A stretch of DNA of 64,000 nucleotides, taken from positions 4,588,001-4,652,000 of the forward strand of contig NZ_JBPJAQ010000001.1 of NCBI RefSeq assembly GCF_051172195.1, given 5' to 3'. Within the stretch, counting starts at the first letter, position 1. The number at the start of each line of letters is the position of its first letter. Below, piece after piece: positions 55,509 through 63,738 of this stretch. The stretch is from Paludibaculum fermentans_A (GTDB lineage: Bacteria > Acidobacteriota > Terriglobia > Bryobacterales > Bryobacteraceae). The notes beneath the pieces were generated by a model. The model saw only the letters and a list, made by a program, of their open reading frames with translations. It searched no databases and was not told the DNA's origin. The translations under genes were made by a program, and so were the position numbers.

Positions 55509-56408
55509 TTAAACCTGGGCGATCACTTTCAGTAGTCCGCCGAGGGAGATCTCGGTGGCGCGAGCCTTCCCTTCGGGCGTCCGCCAGTGGGTCTCCAGCG
55601 TGTAGGAGCCCTGATAGTGGTCCTTGCGCAGTGCACGGATCTGGCCGAGGTTGTCGAATTCGCCTGTACCCACGGCGGCCCACTCCACGGTCCCATCGGC
55701 TTTGTGGCGCCAGTCGCGCAGGTGCACATGGAAGATCCGCGCGGGATCCAGCTTCGGATATCCGTCCTTCAGCGGGGCCTCGCCGCACGACGCGGCGTTG
55801 TTCGGATCCCAGGCCAGGCCCAGGTTGTCGTTCGAGACGGCCTTGAGCAGTCGAGCCGAGTCGGCGCCTGTCTGGACGTACCCGCCCTTCAGGTTCTCGA
55901 CGGCTAGCTTGAACCCGCGTTTCTTCGCGCGCGTGGCCGCCTCTTTCAAGAGTTCGTAGCTGCGCGGATAGGCCGTCGTATCCCCGGTGCTGCCGTCTTT
56001 GGGGACAAAGGCGAAGATTCGCAGGAGTTTCGTGCCGAGAATATCGGCGCGATCCATGGCGGCGTCCAGCAGCGCCCACTCTTTGTCGAGAGCCGCGCCT
56101 GTGGGAATATCGACCCGGAAAAATGCCGTGTCGACGATGGACGTGTGCACTTTGGCGGCGTCGAAGATTCCGCGGATCTCGCGCACTTTTTCCACGGGCT
56201 GCGATGTGTTGTACTTGCCCCACACGGACCGCACTTCGGCCCAATGGAGGTTGAACCGCGCCAGGAATTCCGCGGCGGTTTTCGGCTCCTCGTCGATTTC
56301 GTCGGTGGTGATGCCGAGCTTGATTTCGTCGAGGGGCAGGGCACGCAGGAGTCCGCCAAGGGCAGCGGTCAAGGCGGCGCGGCGGGTGAGTGGGAGCAGG
56401 CCAGTCAT
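55509..56408 (-). CDS. Sugar phosphate isomerase/epimerase (TIM barrel)
   Basis: The 299-residue product has a leader-like start (MTGLLPLTRRAALTAALGGL), perhaps Tat-type, and the AP-endonuclease-2 family barrel: TIM segments RADILGTKLLRIFAFVP, FKLAVENLKGGYVQTG (metal Glu), LGLAWDPNNAASCGEAPLKD (Asp) and RIFHVHLRDWRHKADGTV (His). It resembles xylose isomerase-type epimerases acting on free sugars or inositols. The ATG at 56408 lies just downstream of CATACTG, a possible -10. It precedes the ATC-hydrolase-like gene on the same strand. Confidence 0.87.
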   Translation of the reverse strand: MTGLLPLTRRAALTAALGGLLRALPLDEIKLGITTDEIDEEPKTAAEFLARFNLHWAEVRSVWGKYNTSQPVEKVREIRGIFDAAKVHTSIVDTAFFRVDIPTGAALDKEWALLDAAMDRADILGTKLLRIFAFVPKDGSTGDTTAYPRSYELLKEAATRAKKRGFKLAVENLKGGYVQTGADSARLLKAVSNDNLGLAWDPNNAASCGEAPLKDGYPKLDPARIFHVHLRDWRHKADGTVEWAAVGTGEFDNLGQIRALRKDHYQGSYTLETHWRTPEGKARATEISLGGLLKVIAQV

Positions 56409-56818
56409 GCCAAACAGTATGTCACCGTCGCTTGCCTGATCTCCCCGGGGCCGCCGGGCAGATGAGATATAGTCTGGAAATCCGGGCTCGCAGCCCGGCC
56501 TGGGAAAAAGGGCAATGGCGATGCGTTCCACGAAGATCCGGCTCGGAATCGTGCCAATCTGGCTTCGCCGATGTCTTGACTTCCGCAGAAGCTTCATTTG
56601 AAGGGGCACTCCCCTCCTCCTGTCGCCATCGAGGCTGCTCTTCTAGAATGGCAACGTTAACTCCTGCGGGTATTGCTCGCCTTGGCAACGCGCCGGGGGA
56701 CGGCTGAGAGGACGGGGTTCCGATCCACAGGGGCTTTGCCATCCGGGGGGACACCAGCACTGGTTCCGTGCCGCCCCTGCTAATCTCCCTCAGGGAACGA
56801 AGTGTAGAATTGGGTCAG
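56409..56818. other. Intergenic region of 410 bases with one hairpin
   Basis: A perfect 7-base inverted repeat CCGGGCT-CGC-AGCCCGG lies at 56482-56498, without a T-tract, so it is not a convincing terminator. A 19-codon frame (ATG at 56649) is too short to support. The region marks the left border of the AT-richer ATPase/TOPRIM island and likely includes its promoter. Confidence 0.45.
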
Positions 56819-57925
56819 ATGCTGCGCAGACTGTATATCGACAACTTCCAGGCTTTTGTGAACTTCGAGCTTCGGTTCGATCGTAAGCAATTGATCCTTG
56901 GCCGGAATGGTTCCGGCAAGTCCTCAATGCTTGTTGCCCTTCTGAAGCTCCGACAGTTTGTCGCCAGAGGTGATCGAGCAGAGGATACGTTTTTTCCTCA
57001 GGAGCGGACACGATGGATGGATCATCCACGTCAGACGTGGGAGTTGGAACTTGAACTGGAAAGCGAAACCTATCTGTATCGGTTGGTGATTGAACACGTT
57101 GATGGCCAAACGAAGCCAGTGGTCATTGAGGAATCGATTCATTGTGGTGGCAAACCTGTCTTCGGGTTTAGCGCCGGCGTAGTTCAGCTATACAGTGATC
57201 GTTTCGAGCTTGACGTTTCCTATCCCTTTGATCCTCACCGTTCCGCACTGGCCACAATTCAACCGCGTGCAGACAAGCGGGTTCTGTCGCGGTTTTTGAA
57301 CTGGCTTCCAAAACTCCTGTTCTTCCGCCTTAATCCGTTTAATATGGGATTGCGCGCCGAGGGCGAGGACCTCGCCCCTAATGTTGATCTGTCTAATTTT
57401 TCCGCCTGGTATCGCCATTTGGTTCAAACGTTTCCGCGAGAAAATGTTGAGTTTCTGAACAGTCTTCAGTCGTCTATCGACGATTTTGGCTACCTTCAGC
57501 TCGAATCGGCGGGTGAGAACCTCCGTATATTAACAGCCGAGTTTCATAGCCAAAACGGAAGAGACGTGAAGTATGGATTTCAGCAGTTGTCCGAGGGTCA
57601 GCGGTGTTTAATTTCTCTTTACGCCATACTTCATTTTGTACTGATCCGCGAATGCACGGTATTTATTGACGAGCCAGATAATTTTATTTCCTTACGGGAG
57701 ATTCAACCCTGGCTGATGGCTGCGGATGATCTTATTGAAGAAGGCCGGGGCCAGCTGTTCCTGATTTCGCATCATCCAGAGTTGATCAATCAATGGGCGC
57801 CGCATTCCGGAATTCGATTTTTCCGGGAAAAAGGAGGGCCGGTTCGGTCCAAGCCTTTCATCGGCGATCGAAGTAGTCTACTTACACCATCGGAGATGAT
57901 TTCAAGGGGATGGGAAGGTGAGTAG
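56819..57925 (+). CDS. ABC/RecF-like ATPase (AAA_21/OLD-type)
   Basis: The 368-residue product is a single-module ABC-type ATPase like those of RecF, OLD and PARIS AriA proteins. It starts MLRRLYIDNFQAFVNFELRF (the RecF/AAA_21 opening), with Walker A GRNGSGKSS (28-36), ABC signature LSEGQ (257-261), Walker B CTVFIDEPD (279-287) with catalytic Glu 285, and the H-loop ISHHPEL (about 316-322). No coiled-coil arm is obvious. The next gene begins 8 bases before the stop, so the two are co-translated. The gene is much less GC-rich than the surrounding genes, a sign of transfer. An ATG at 56768 is open but unsupported. Confidence 0.85.
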   Translation: MLRRLYIDNFQAFVNFELRFDRKQLILGRNGSGKSSMLVALLKLRQFVARGDRAEDTFFPQERTRWMDHPRQTWELELELESETYLYRLVIEHVDGQTKPVVIEESIHCGGKPVFGFSAGVVQLYSDRFELDVSYPFDPHRSALATIQPRADKRVLSRFLNWLPKLLFFRLNPFNMGLRAEGEDLAPNVDLSNFSAWYRHLVQTFPRENVEFLNSLQSSIDDFGYLQLESAGENLRILTAEFHSQNGRDVKYGFQQLSEGQRCLISLYAILHFVLIRECTVFIDEPDNFISLREIQPWLMAADDLIEEGRGQLFLISHHPELINQWAPHSGIRFFREKGGPVRSKPFIGDRSSLLTPSEMISRGWEGE

Positions 57926-58469
57926 CCCTTCGCAGGTTATCGTTCTCGCGGAAGACGTTCGGCATCAGCAATTCGCACGTCGCTTCCTGTTTCGAATGGG
58001 ATATAAGAACCATCATATCCGAAATAGAGATCTTCCCTCCGGACGAGGCAGTGGAGAACAATGGGTTCGAGAGCACTATGCCGAAGAGGTCGCCGCCTGC
58101 CGCCAGCGAAATACTCGCGCGAAGACTGCGCTCTTGATAGTGATTGATGCGGACACGCGAGATGTCCAGAATCGGATGACAGCCCTGTCAACAGCTTTGA
58201 ACGCCGCCGGGCATGCGCCGCGTGAGAACGATGAGCCAATCGCACACTTTATACCGAAACGAAACATCGAGACGTGGATCCTTTGTCTTGCCGCCGGGGG
58301 CGTAGATGAAGCCCATGATTACAAAGCGAGGGCTATCACAAGCATAGAGATCCGTTCTGCCGCTGAGCAACTCTTCCTGCTGAGGGGCGGAACAAATGTG
58401 GGAGAGACCCCATTGATTCCTTCACTCGAAGTTGCAAGACGCGAGGCCAGAAGAATTCCCACGCTGTAA
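57918..58469 (+). CDS. Small TOPRIM-like protein partnered with an ATPase
   Basis: The 183-residue product starts GTG with GGGAAGG immediately upstream. QVIVLAEDVRHQQFARRFL supplies the conserved Glu (E12) after a beta strand, TALLIVIDADTRD the DxD pair (D77, D79), and FIPKRNIETWILCL resembles the later strand seen in DUF4435/OLD-type TOPRIM domains. TOPRIM domains cleave or bind nucleic acids in topoisomerases, OLD and PARIS effectors. It is shorter than AriB and has no extra domain visible. The 8-base overlap with the ATPase gene points to a two-protein complex. Assignment rests on motif pattern, not on a family match. Confidence 0.6.
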   Translation: MSSPSQVIVLAEDVRHQQFARRFLFRMGYKNHHIRNRDLPSGRGSGEQWVREHYAEEVAACRQRNTRAKTALLIVIDADTRDVQNRMTALSTALNAAGHAPRENDEPIAHFIPKRNIETWILCLAAGGVDEAHDYKARAITSIEIRSAAEQLFLLRGGTNVGETPLIPSLEVARREARRIPTL

Positions 58470-58868
58470 TCTGATGGGCATAGTGAGGTTACGAGGTACT
58501 GCAAGGGGGGGCGTGAGGATGCAAGGAGTAGCAACTAGGTCCGCCTCCGAGTGCGCATGCCCGTCGAAGACGAAATTTGAGGAGCTGGGCAAAGCAGAAA
58601 GACTGTAACTGCGAGAGCTCCTTCTCATGTTTCTTGCGGTGAGGGGTGCCATTCTGCCCTGCACTCCAAGCGATTCTGAGCTTCGGATTGCTACTAGTGC
58701 CATCGCGAACCCCCTGCAATGCTCGTGGTGCCGCTTTCTTCCTCTCGGCGGGCGGGCACTCATGGCGCCGATCAGCTTGGCTTGATTCCCACGTCCGTCG
58801 GCAAATCCTCTAGGAATCCGAAGCATTCCGGACGAGATTGCGACTACAGCGCGCGCTAGCATCGAAGG
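58470..58868. other. Intergenic region of 399 bases, no supported gene
   Basis: A 150-codon open frame on the minus strand (58422-58874) overlaps the TOPRIM gene and has no recognisable motif; repeated Ser/Arg/Pro wording suggests non-coding DNA. The region is the right border of the AT-richer island. No terminator or repeat was found by eye. Confidence 0.45.
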
Positions 58869-60211
58869 ATGCAAGCCCTGCTAACCAGGACCGCCGGGAT
58901 CGCGGCCCGCTACCTGGAAACCCTCGAGGATCGCAGCGTAGCTCCCACGGCGGCGGCTCTCGAAGGGCTCAAGGAATTGGTGGAGCCCATGCCCGGCCAG
59001 CCCATGGAACCGGCGCAGGTTCTCGAAACGCTGGACCGCATCGGCTCCCCCGCGACGATGGGGATGGCTGGACGCCGCTTCTTCGGCTTCGTCATTGGAG
59101 GCTCACTGCCGGCGGCGCTGGCCGCGAATTGGCTGGCCGGCGCCTGTGACCAGTGTCCCGGCCTCTTTGTGGCCTCCCTCATCGCGACCGCGCTGGAGGA
59201 GGTGTGCCTCGCCTGGTTGCTCGACGTGCTGAAATTGCCAGCGCAGTCCGGCGGAGCCTTCGTCACCGGAGCCACTGTCGCTAATTTCACGGCCCTGGCG
59301 GCCGCGCGCCACAGCGTGCTTGCCCGCGCCGGCTGGGATGTCGAGGCCGACGGGCTCTTCGGTGCTCCACCGATCACCGTGGCCATTGGAGATGAGGCGC
59401 ATCCTTCGCTGATCAAGGCCCTCGGTCTTCTCGGCCTGGGCCGTTCGCGTGTTGTCCGCGTGCCTGTGGACAGCCAGGGACGCCTGGTTGCCGCTCGCAT
59501 CCCTGCGCTGCAGGGTCCGGCCATCGTCTGCATGCAGTCCGGGAACGTCAATACGGGGGCCTTCGACCCGGAGGGTGAGATCTGCGAGCGTGCCCATTCT
59601 CAGGGCGCGTGGGTCCATGTAGACGGAGCTTTCGGCCTGTGGGCGGCCGTGAGTCCGGCCCACGCCCACCTGACGGAAGGCGTCGCCGCCGCCGACTCCT
59701 GGGCCACGGACGCCCACAAATGGCTGAACGTCCCTTATGACAGCGGCCTGGCCTTCGTCCGTGACGCTGCCGCCCTGAAGAGCGCGATGTCCCTGACCGC
59801 CGCTTATCTACCGCAGGGCGAGCATCGTGAGCCCTCGCAGTACACGCCTGAGCTTTCCCGCCGTGCGCGCCGTGTGGAGATCTGGGCGGCGCTGAAATCG
59901 CTGGGGCGGGCAGGCCTGGCGGACCTGGTCGGCGCAACTGCCGCTTCGCCACTCGATTTGCCCAAGAACTGCGGCAAGGGGGCTGCGAGATCCTGAATGA
60001 AGTCGTTCTCAATCAGGTGTTGGTCGCCTTTGGAGACGCCGAGCGCACGCGCCGGGTGATTGAACGGGTTCAGGCGGATGGCACCTGCTGGTGTGGGCCC
60101 ACGGAGTGGCAGGGCCGCACTGCCATGCGGATCAGCGTGTCGTCGTGGGCCACACGGGAAGAGGATGTCGACCGCAGCATCGCGGCCATTCTGCGAGTCG
60201 CGGCGCAGTAG
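58869..60211 (+). pseudogene. PLP-dependent decarboxylase (group II type), frameshifted
   Basis: The first 354 codons give a normal fold-type I decarboxylase: GGAFVTGATVANFTALAAAR, AIGDEAHPSLIKAL, VHVDGAFGLW (PLP-contacting D252), and TDAHKWLNVPYDSG with the Schiff-base lysine K284. Reading frame 1 then stops at 59996. From 59933 in another frame the family-type C-terminus follows: NCRFATRFAQELRQGGCEIL, LNQVLVAFGDAERTRRVIE, AMRISVSSWATREEDVDRS, stop at 60211. Loss of one base near 59931 explains this; the repaired product would have about 447 residues. A sequencing error cannot be excluded. Confidence 0.85.
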
Positions 60212-60288
60212 AAAAAAGCCGCCCCGGTCATCGCGTGCATTTCCGATGTAAGCTTTTGGCGTCCACTGAGACTACCTGTTCGAACGCG

Positions 60289-60846
60289 ATGAATAGCATG
60301 GCCCAGGCAGTCGGGACGGCGAGCATGGATGAGCTCCATAAAACGACCTTCCTGCGATTGATGGAAGACTACTCCGCGGCGCTGGCGCGTCTTGCGGGTG
60401 CTTACCTGCCTCATCCGGAGGACCGGGAGGACCTGTTGCAGGAGATTGCGACCGCCATCTGGACGGCGATTCCGCGGTTCAAAGGTGAGGCGAGCGAGCG
60501 TACCTGGCTGTACCGGATTGCGCACAACACCGCGATCACGGTGGCCGCCAAGGTTCGCCGTCGCGGCCAGGTCGAAACTGCTTTCGAGAGGGTCGGCGAG
60601 CCCGCTGGCGCCGGACCCGGAGGCGACGAGCGCCTGATCCGGCAGCAGCAGCAGGCCTGGCTCACCACGGCGATCCGCGAGTTGCCGCTGGTCGACCGGC
60701 AGGTCCTCATCCTGCACCTTGAGGGCCTTCGATACTCGGAGATCCATGAGGTAACCGGCCTCGGGGAAAGCGCGATCGGGGTGAGGTTGACGCGGATCCG
60801 GGAACGCCTGGGCTATGCGATGCGCCGAAAGGAGAACGAACTGTGA
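60289..60846 (+). CDS. ECF-type RNA polymerase sigma factor
   Basis: The product of about 185 residues has region 2 (HPEDREDLLQEIATAIWTAI, then FKGEASERTWLYRIAHNTA) and region 4 (IRELPLVDRQVLILHLEGL, YSEIHEVTGLGESAIGVRL). It directs transcription from a dedicated promoter set, which I cannot identify here. ATGs at 60289, 60298 and 60325 are possible starts, none with a good ribosome-binding site. The stop overlaps the GTG of the membrane protein gene (GTGA), so the two are coupled, as sigma/anti-sigma pairs often are. Confidence 0.9.
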   Translation: MNSMAQAVGTASMDELHKTTFLRLMEDYSAALARLAGAYLPHPEDREDLLQEIATAIWTAIPRFKGEASERTWLYRIAHNTAITVAAKVRRRGQVETAFERVGEPAGAGPGGDERLIRQQQQAWLTTAIRELPLVDRQVLILHLEGLRYSEIHEVTGLGESAIGVRLTRIRERLGYAMRRKENEL

Positions 60847-61442
60847 ACGAGGAACATGACCTGCTGAAGGACCTCTGGAACAGCGCCGCTCCGGTTCCGA
60901 ACAAGAAGGGAGACGAAATGCTGCACATAGCAATTGAACGAACCAGGGCTCTTGACCGGCAGATCGCCGCGCGCAACTCGCTTGAATGCGCGGCCGCGCT
61001 GTTGGTGACCGCATTCTTCGGGTGGGCCGCCCTGCGCGCTCCCAGCACGTTGGAACAACTGGGCCTGGCAATTGTTTCGCTGGGCGGGCTCTGGATCATT
61101 TACTACATCCTGCACCATGGCCGAGGGCCGAGCCAGGTGGACGCGGGGCTGGACCTGTCGGCGTATCGAAAGGTGCTGCTGGAGAACTATAGCCGCCAGA
61201 TTCGGCTCCTCCAGAGTGTGCAGTTCTGGTACCTGGGGCCGCTCTACGCAGGGCTGCTGATTGCCAATGCCGGCACCGCGCTGCGCTTGACCAGGGAAGG
61301 CCGCAGCGTGCTGGGCCCCGTGCTCACCGTCGCATTGGTAACCCTCGTTTTTGCTGCGATTCTGTTGCTGAACCAGCGCGTCGGAGTCGGGCGGATGCGG
61401 AGTGTCAGGAAGGAACTGGTTCAGCTCTTCGGCGGGGAGTGA
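60843..61442 (+). CDS. Membrane protein coupled to the ECF sigma factor (possible anti-sigma)
   Basis: The 199-residue product begins NEEHDLLKDLWNSAAPV, a cytoplasmic part of about 45 residues, followed by two close hydrophobic segments (SLECAAALLVTAFFGWAALR, LGLAIVSLGGLWIIYYILHH), a charged loop, and two more (WYLGPLYAGLLIANAG, VLGPVLTVALVTLVFAAILL). The GTG start overlaps the sigma stop. No zinc-binding anti-sigma motif (HxxxCxxC) is seen. The position suggests a regulator of the sigma factor; this is inference only. Confidence 0.7.
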   Translation: MNEEHDLLKDLWNSAAPVPNKKGDEMLHIAIERTRALDRQIAARNSLECAAALLVTAFFGWAALRAPSTLEQLGLAIVSLGGLWIIYYILHHGRGPSQVDAGLDLSAYRKVLLENYSRQIRLLQSVQFWYLGPLYAGLLIANAGTALRLTREGRSVLGPVLTVALVTLVFAAILLLNQRVGVGRMRSVRKELVQLFGGE

Positions 61443-61571
61443 GTGGACACGCGCGCGGCACGCTAGGCCGATGTCCGCGGCCGGTCTGGCCATGGCGTGC
61501 AGGGATCAGCGAAAGGATTGCCTGGATCCCAGGGGGAGATTGCGATCTCCAGTCTTCCCCTCCACATGGTG

Positions 61572-62033
61572 TCAATCCTCATCGTCTTCCTCGTCTGCTT
61601 CCTCCTCATCTTCGTCGTCGTCAGCGTCAGTGTCGTCCGCTTCCTCGACTTCCAGATCCTCCTCGTCGTACTCCTCTTGCTCCTCCTCTGCTTCCTCTTC
61701 CGGATCGGCTTCCGGCGGTGGCAGAAACGTGGGCGCCCATTTTTCGTCCCACTCCTGCTGCGTGACGCCTCGGGCGGCCTCGGGAATTTTCGCTGCCGTG
61801 CCGGCGGCGGCGCCAATCGACAATGCCTCGGCGGCCTGCATCAACCGGTCGCGACGAGTCGCATCGGAACAGGCTCCGGCGGAGCTTTGGAGGATCTCGA
61901 TGGCGGATGCGCGTCCGGTCGCGTCCAGGCCGTTCACCGCCGAATTGAAGGCAAACAGCAGTCCTTCCACGGATTCATCGGGCAGGCTCGTCATCATGTC
62001 GGCCAGATTTTGAAGGATCCCAGGGGTGTTCAC
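61572..62033 (-). CDS. Small protein with a highly acidic C-terminal tail
   Basis: The 153-residue product has a helical N-terminal domain of about 95 residues (LADMMTSLPDESVEGLLFAF, QQEWDEKWAPTFLPPPEADP) and then a run of about 50 residues nearly all Glu and Asp (EEEAEEEQEEYDEEDLEVEE and on). No family is recognised. Acidic tails of this kind bind basic proteins or metal ions, or serve as spacers; none is shown here. The start is GTG at 62033. The tail's coding strand is so biased that a plus-strand reading would also look open, so the call rests on the N-terminal part. Confidence 0.55.
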   Translation of the reverse strand: MNTPGILQNLADMMTSLPDESVEGLLFAFNSAVNGLDATGRASAIEILQSSAGACSDATRRDRLMQAAEALSIGAAAGTAAKIPEAARGVTQQEWDEKWAPTFLPPPEADPEEEAEEEQEEYDEEDLEVEEADDTDADDDEDEEEADEEDDED

Positions 62034-62181
62034 AGAAGGTGGTTATAGCATGATTTCCGTGATCCTGACGAGGCCGGGAAGCCAACCGGCCGGCCCTACA
62101 TCCCGGACGCCCGCGCGGCCGCTTGGCCGCATACAATTGTAGGGACCCAGAACTAAAAAGACGCAGAGGGGCGCTTCACTA

Positions 62182-63738
62182 GTGATTGGCATCATCGATA
62201 CGGTAGTCATCGTTCTCAGCCTGGTCCTTGTTGTGGGCGCTGTCCTGCGGGCGGCCGGGAAGAAACAGACAGACGCCGAATACTTCCTCGCCGGGCGGGA
62301 TCTCCGCTGGCCTTTCGTCGGCATGTCGCTGCTGGCCTCCAACATCTCGGCCGAGCATGTGGTGGGCCTGGCGGGCGATGGATATCGCGTCGGGCTGGTC
62401 ACTGGCGGCTATGAGTGGATGGCGGCGTGGTGCCTGATCATCCTCGCTTCGCTGTTCACACCCCTGTATCTGCGGCGCAAAATCTACACCATCCCTGAGT
62501 TCCTGGAGCACCGCTTCGGTTGGGGCTTGCGCGCTTTCCTGTCCGGCAACCTGCTGCTGATGAACGTACTCACGAAGAACGCCATCGACCTGTGGGCCGG
62601 ATCGCTCCTGCTGCACCTGCTGTTCGGCTGGAACCAGACCGCGGTGATGGTGGCGCTGTCGTTGCTGACGGCCCTCTACACGATGAAGGGCGGGTTGCGC
62701 GCCGTGGTCTATGCGGACATGGTGCAGGGGACATGGCTCATCCTCAGCGGCATTGTCCTGACGATCGTGGGGCTCGTTGCCGTGGGCGGCTGGAGCGGTC
62801 TCACGGCCCGCGTCGATCCGGCACTCATCCACATGGTGAAGCCGCTCGATTCCGAACTGCCCATTACCGGCTTCCTCATCGGGAACCTGTTCGGGGGGAT
62901 GTTCTATTGGTGCATGGACCAGACCAACGTGCAGCGCGTTCTCGGAGCGCGTTCGGTAGATGACGGACAGAAAGGCGCCATCTTCGCCGGGTTTCTCAAA
63001 CTGCTCATCCCGTTTATTCTGGTGCTGCCCGGTGTCATCGCGCACGTCCTCTATCCGAACCTGGCGCGGGCCGACATGGCTTATCCGCGCATGGTCAGCG
63101 ACCTGCTGCCGATCGGCCTGCGCGGGGTGGTTCTGGCCGGGCTCATCGCGATCCTCATGTCTTCGATGAGCGCCTGCTACAACGCCAGCGCCACGCTGGT
63201 AGTGCGCGACTTCTTCATGCGCTGGAGGCCCGGGCTGAGCGACGAACAGCAGGTCGCGATCGGGAGAAAGATCACCATGCTGATGGCGGTCCTCGGCGTC
63301 CTGGCAGCGCCACTGGTGGGCCGTTCCGTCACCATCTGGAACTACCTCCAGATGCTTTCCGCCTACCTGGGCGTGCCGTTAGGGGCGGTGGTCTTTGTGG
63401 GCCTGCTCTGGAAACGCGGCAATACTGCCGGAGCGATTGCCGGCGGCACGACCGGCTTTGCGCTGGGCCTGTTCCTGATGATGGACCAGACTCTCGGTTG
63501 GGGCCTGGTGGCGCACCCTTACCTCACTTCATTCCTGCACCGGTCGATCCTGGTTTGGGTGCTCGCCGCGGTCACCATGGTGGTGGTCAGCCTCATGACT
63601 GCGCCGCCGGCCCAGGAGAAGGTGGAAGGCAATGTGTTTGGGTCCGCCCCGGCGCAGACAACGGCAGGGACGGGCTATCGCCTCTGGGCCGTGGCGCTCT
63701 TCATGTGCACACTGGTCCTGTGGTGGGCGTTCCGGTAG
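62182..63738 (+). CDS. Sodium:solute symporter (SSS family)
   Basis: The 518-residue transporter starts GTG and has about 13 hydrophobic segments with the SSS pattern: AEYFLAGRDLRWPFVGMSLL, ASNISAEHVVGLAGDGYRVG, YTMKGGLRAVVYADMVQG, FYWCMDQTNVQRVLGARSVD, and SSMSACYNASATLVVRDFF. These match sodium/glucose-type (SglT) transporters that bring in sugars or related solutes with Na+. It stands alone after the acidic-tail gene and a 150-base divergent region. With no linked enzyme, the exact substrate is unknown; it fits uptake of the sugars released by the hydrolases in the window. Confidence 0.93.
   Translation: MIGIIDTVVIVLSLVLVVGAVLRAAGKKQTDAEYFLAGRDLRWPFVGMSLLASNISAEHVVGLAGDGYRVGLVTGGYEWMAAWCLIILASLFTPLYLRRKIYTIPEFLEHRFGWGLRAFLSGNLLLMNVLTKNAIDLWAGSLLLHLLFGWNQTAVMVALSLLTALYTMKGGLRAVVYADMVQGTWLILSGIVLTIVGLVAVGGWSGLTARVDPALIHMVKPLDSELPITGFLIGNLFGGMFYWCMDQTNVQRVLGARSVDDGQKGAIFAGFLKLLIPFILVLPGVIAHVLYPNLARADMAYPRMVSDLLPIGLRGVVLAGLIAILMSSMSACYNASATLVVRDFFMRWRPGLSDEQQVAIGRKITMLMAVLGVLAAPLVGRSVTIWNYLQMLSAYLGVPLGAVVFVGLLWKRGNTAGAIAGGTTGFALGLFLMMDQTLGWGLVAHPYLTSFLHRSILVWVLAAVTMVVVSLMTAPPAQEKVEGNVFGSAPAQTTAGTGYRLWAVALFMCTLVLWWAFR

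Noticed and set aside
56482..56498. Terminator hairpin after the epimerase region
   Set aside because: The 7-base stem is perfect, but neither strand has a run of T after it, and the nearby genes do not end towards it.
58422..58874. A 150-codon gene on the minus strand
   Set aside because: It overlaps the TOPRIM gene and has composition unlike a folded protein; no motif found.
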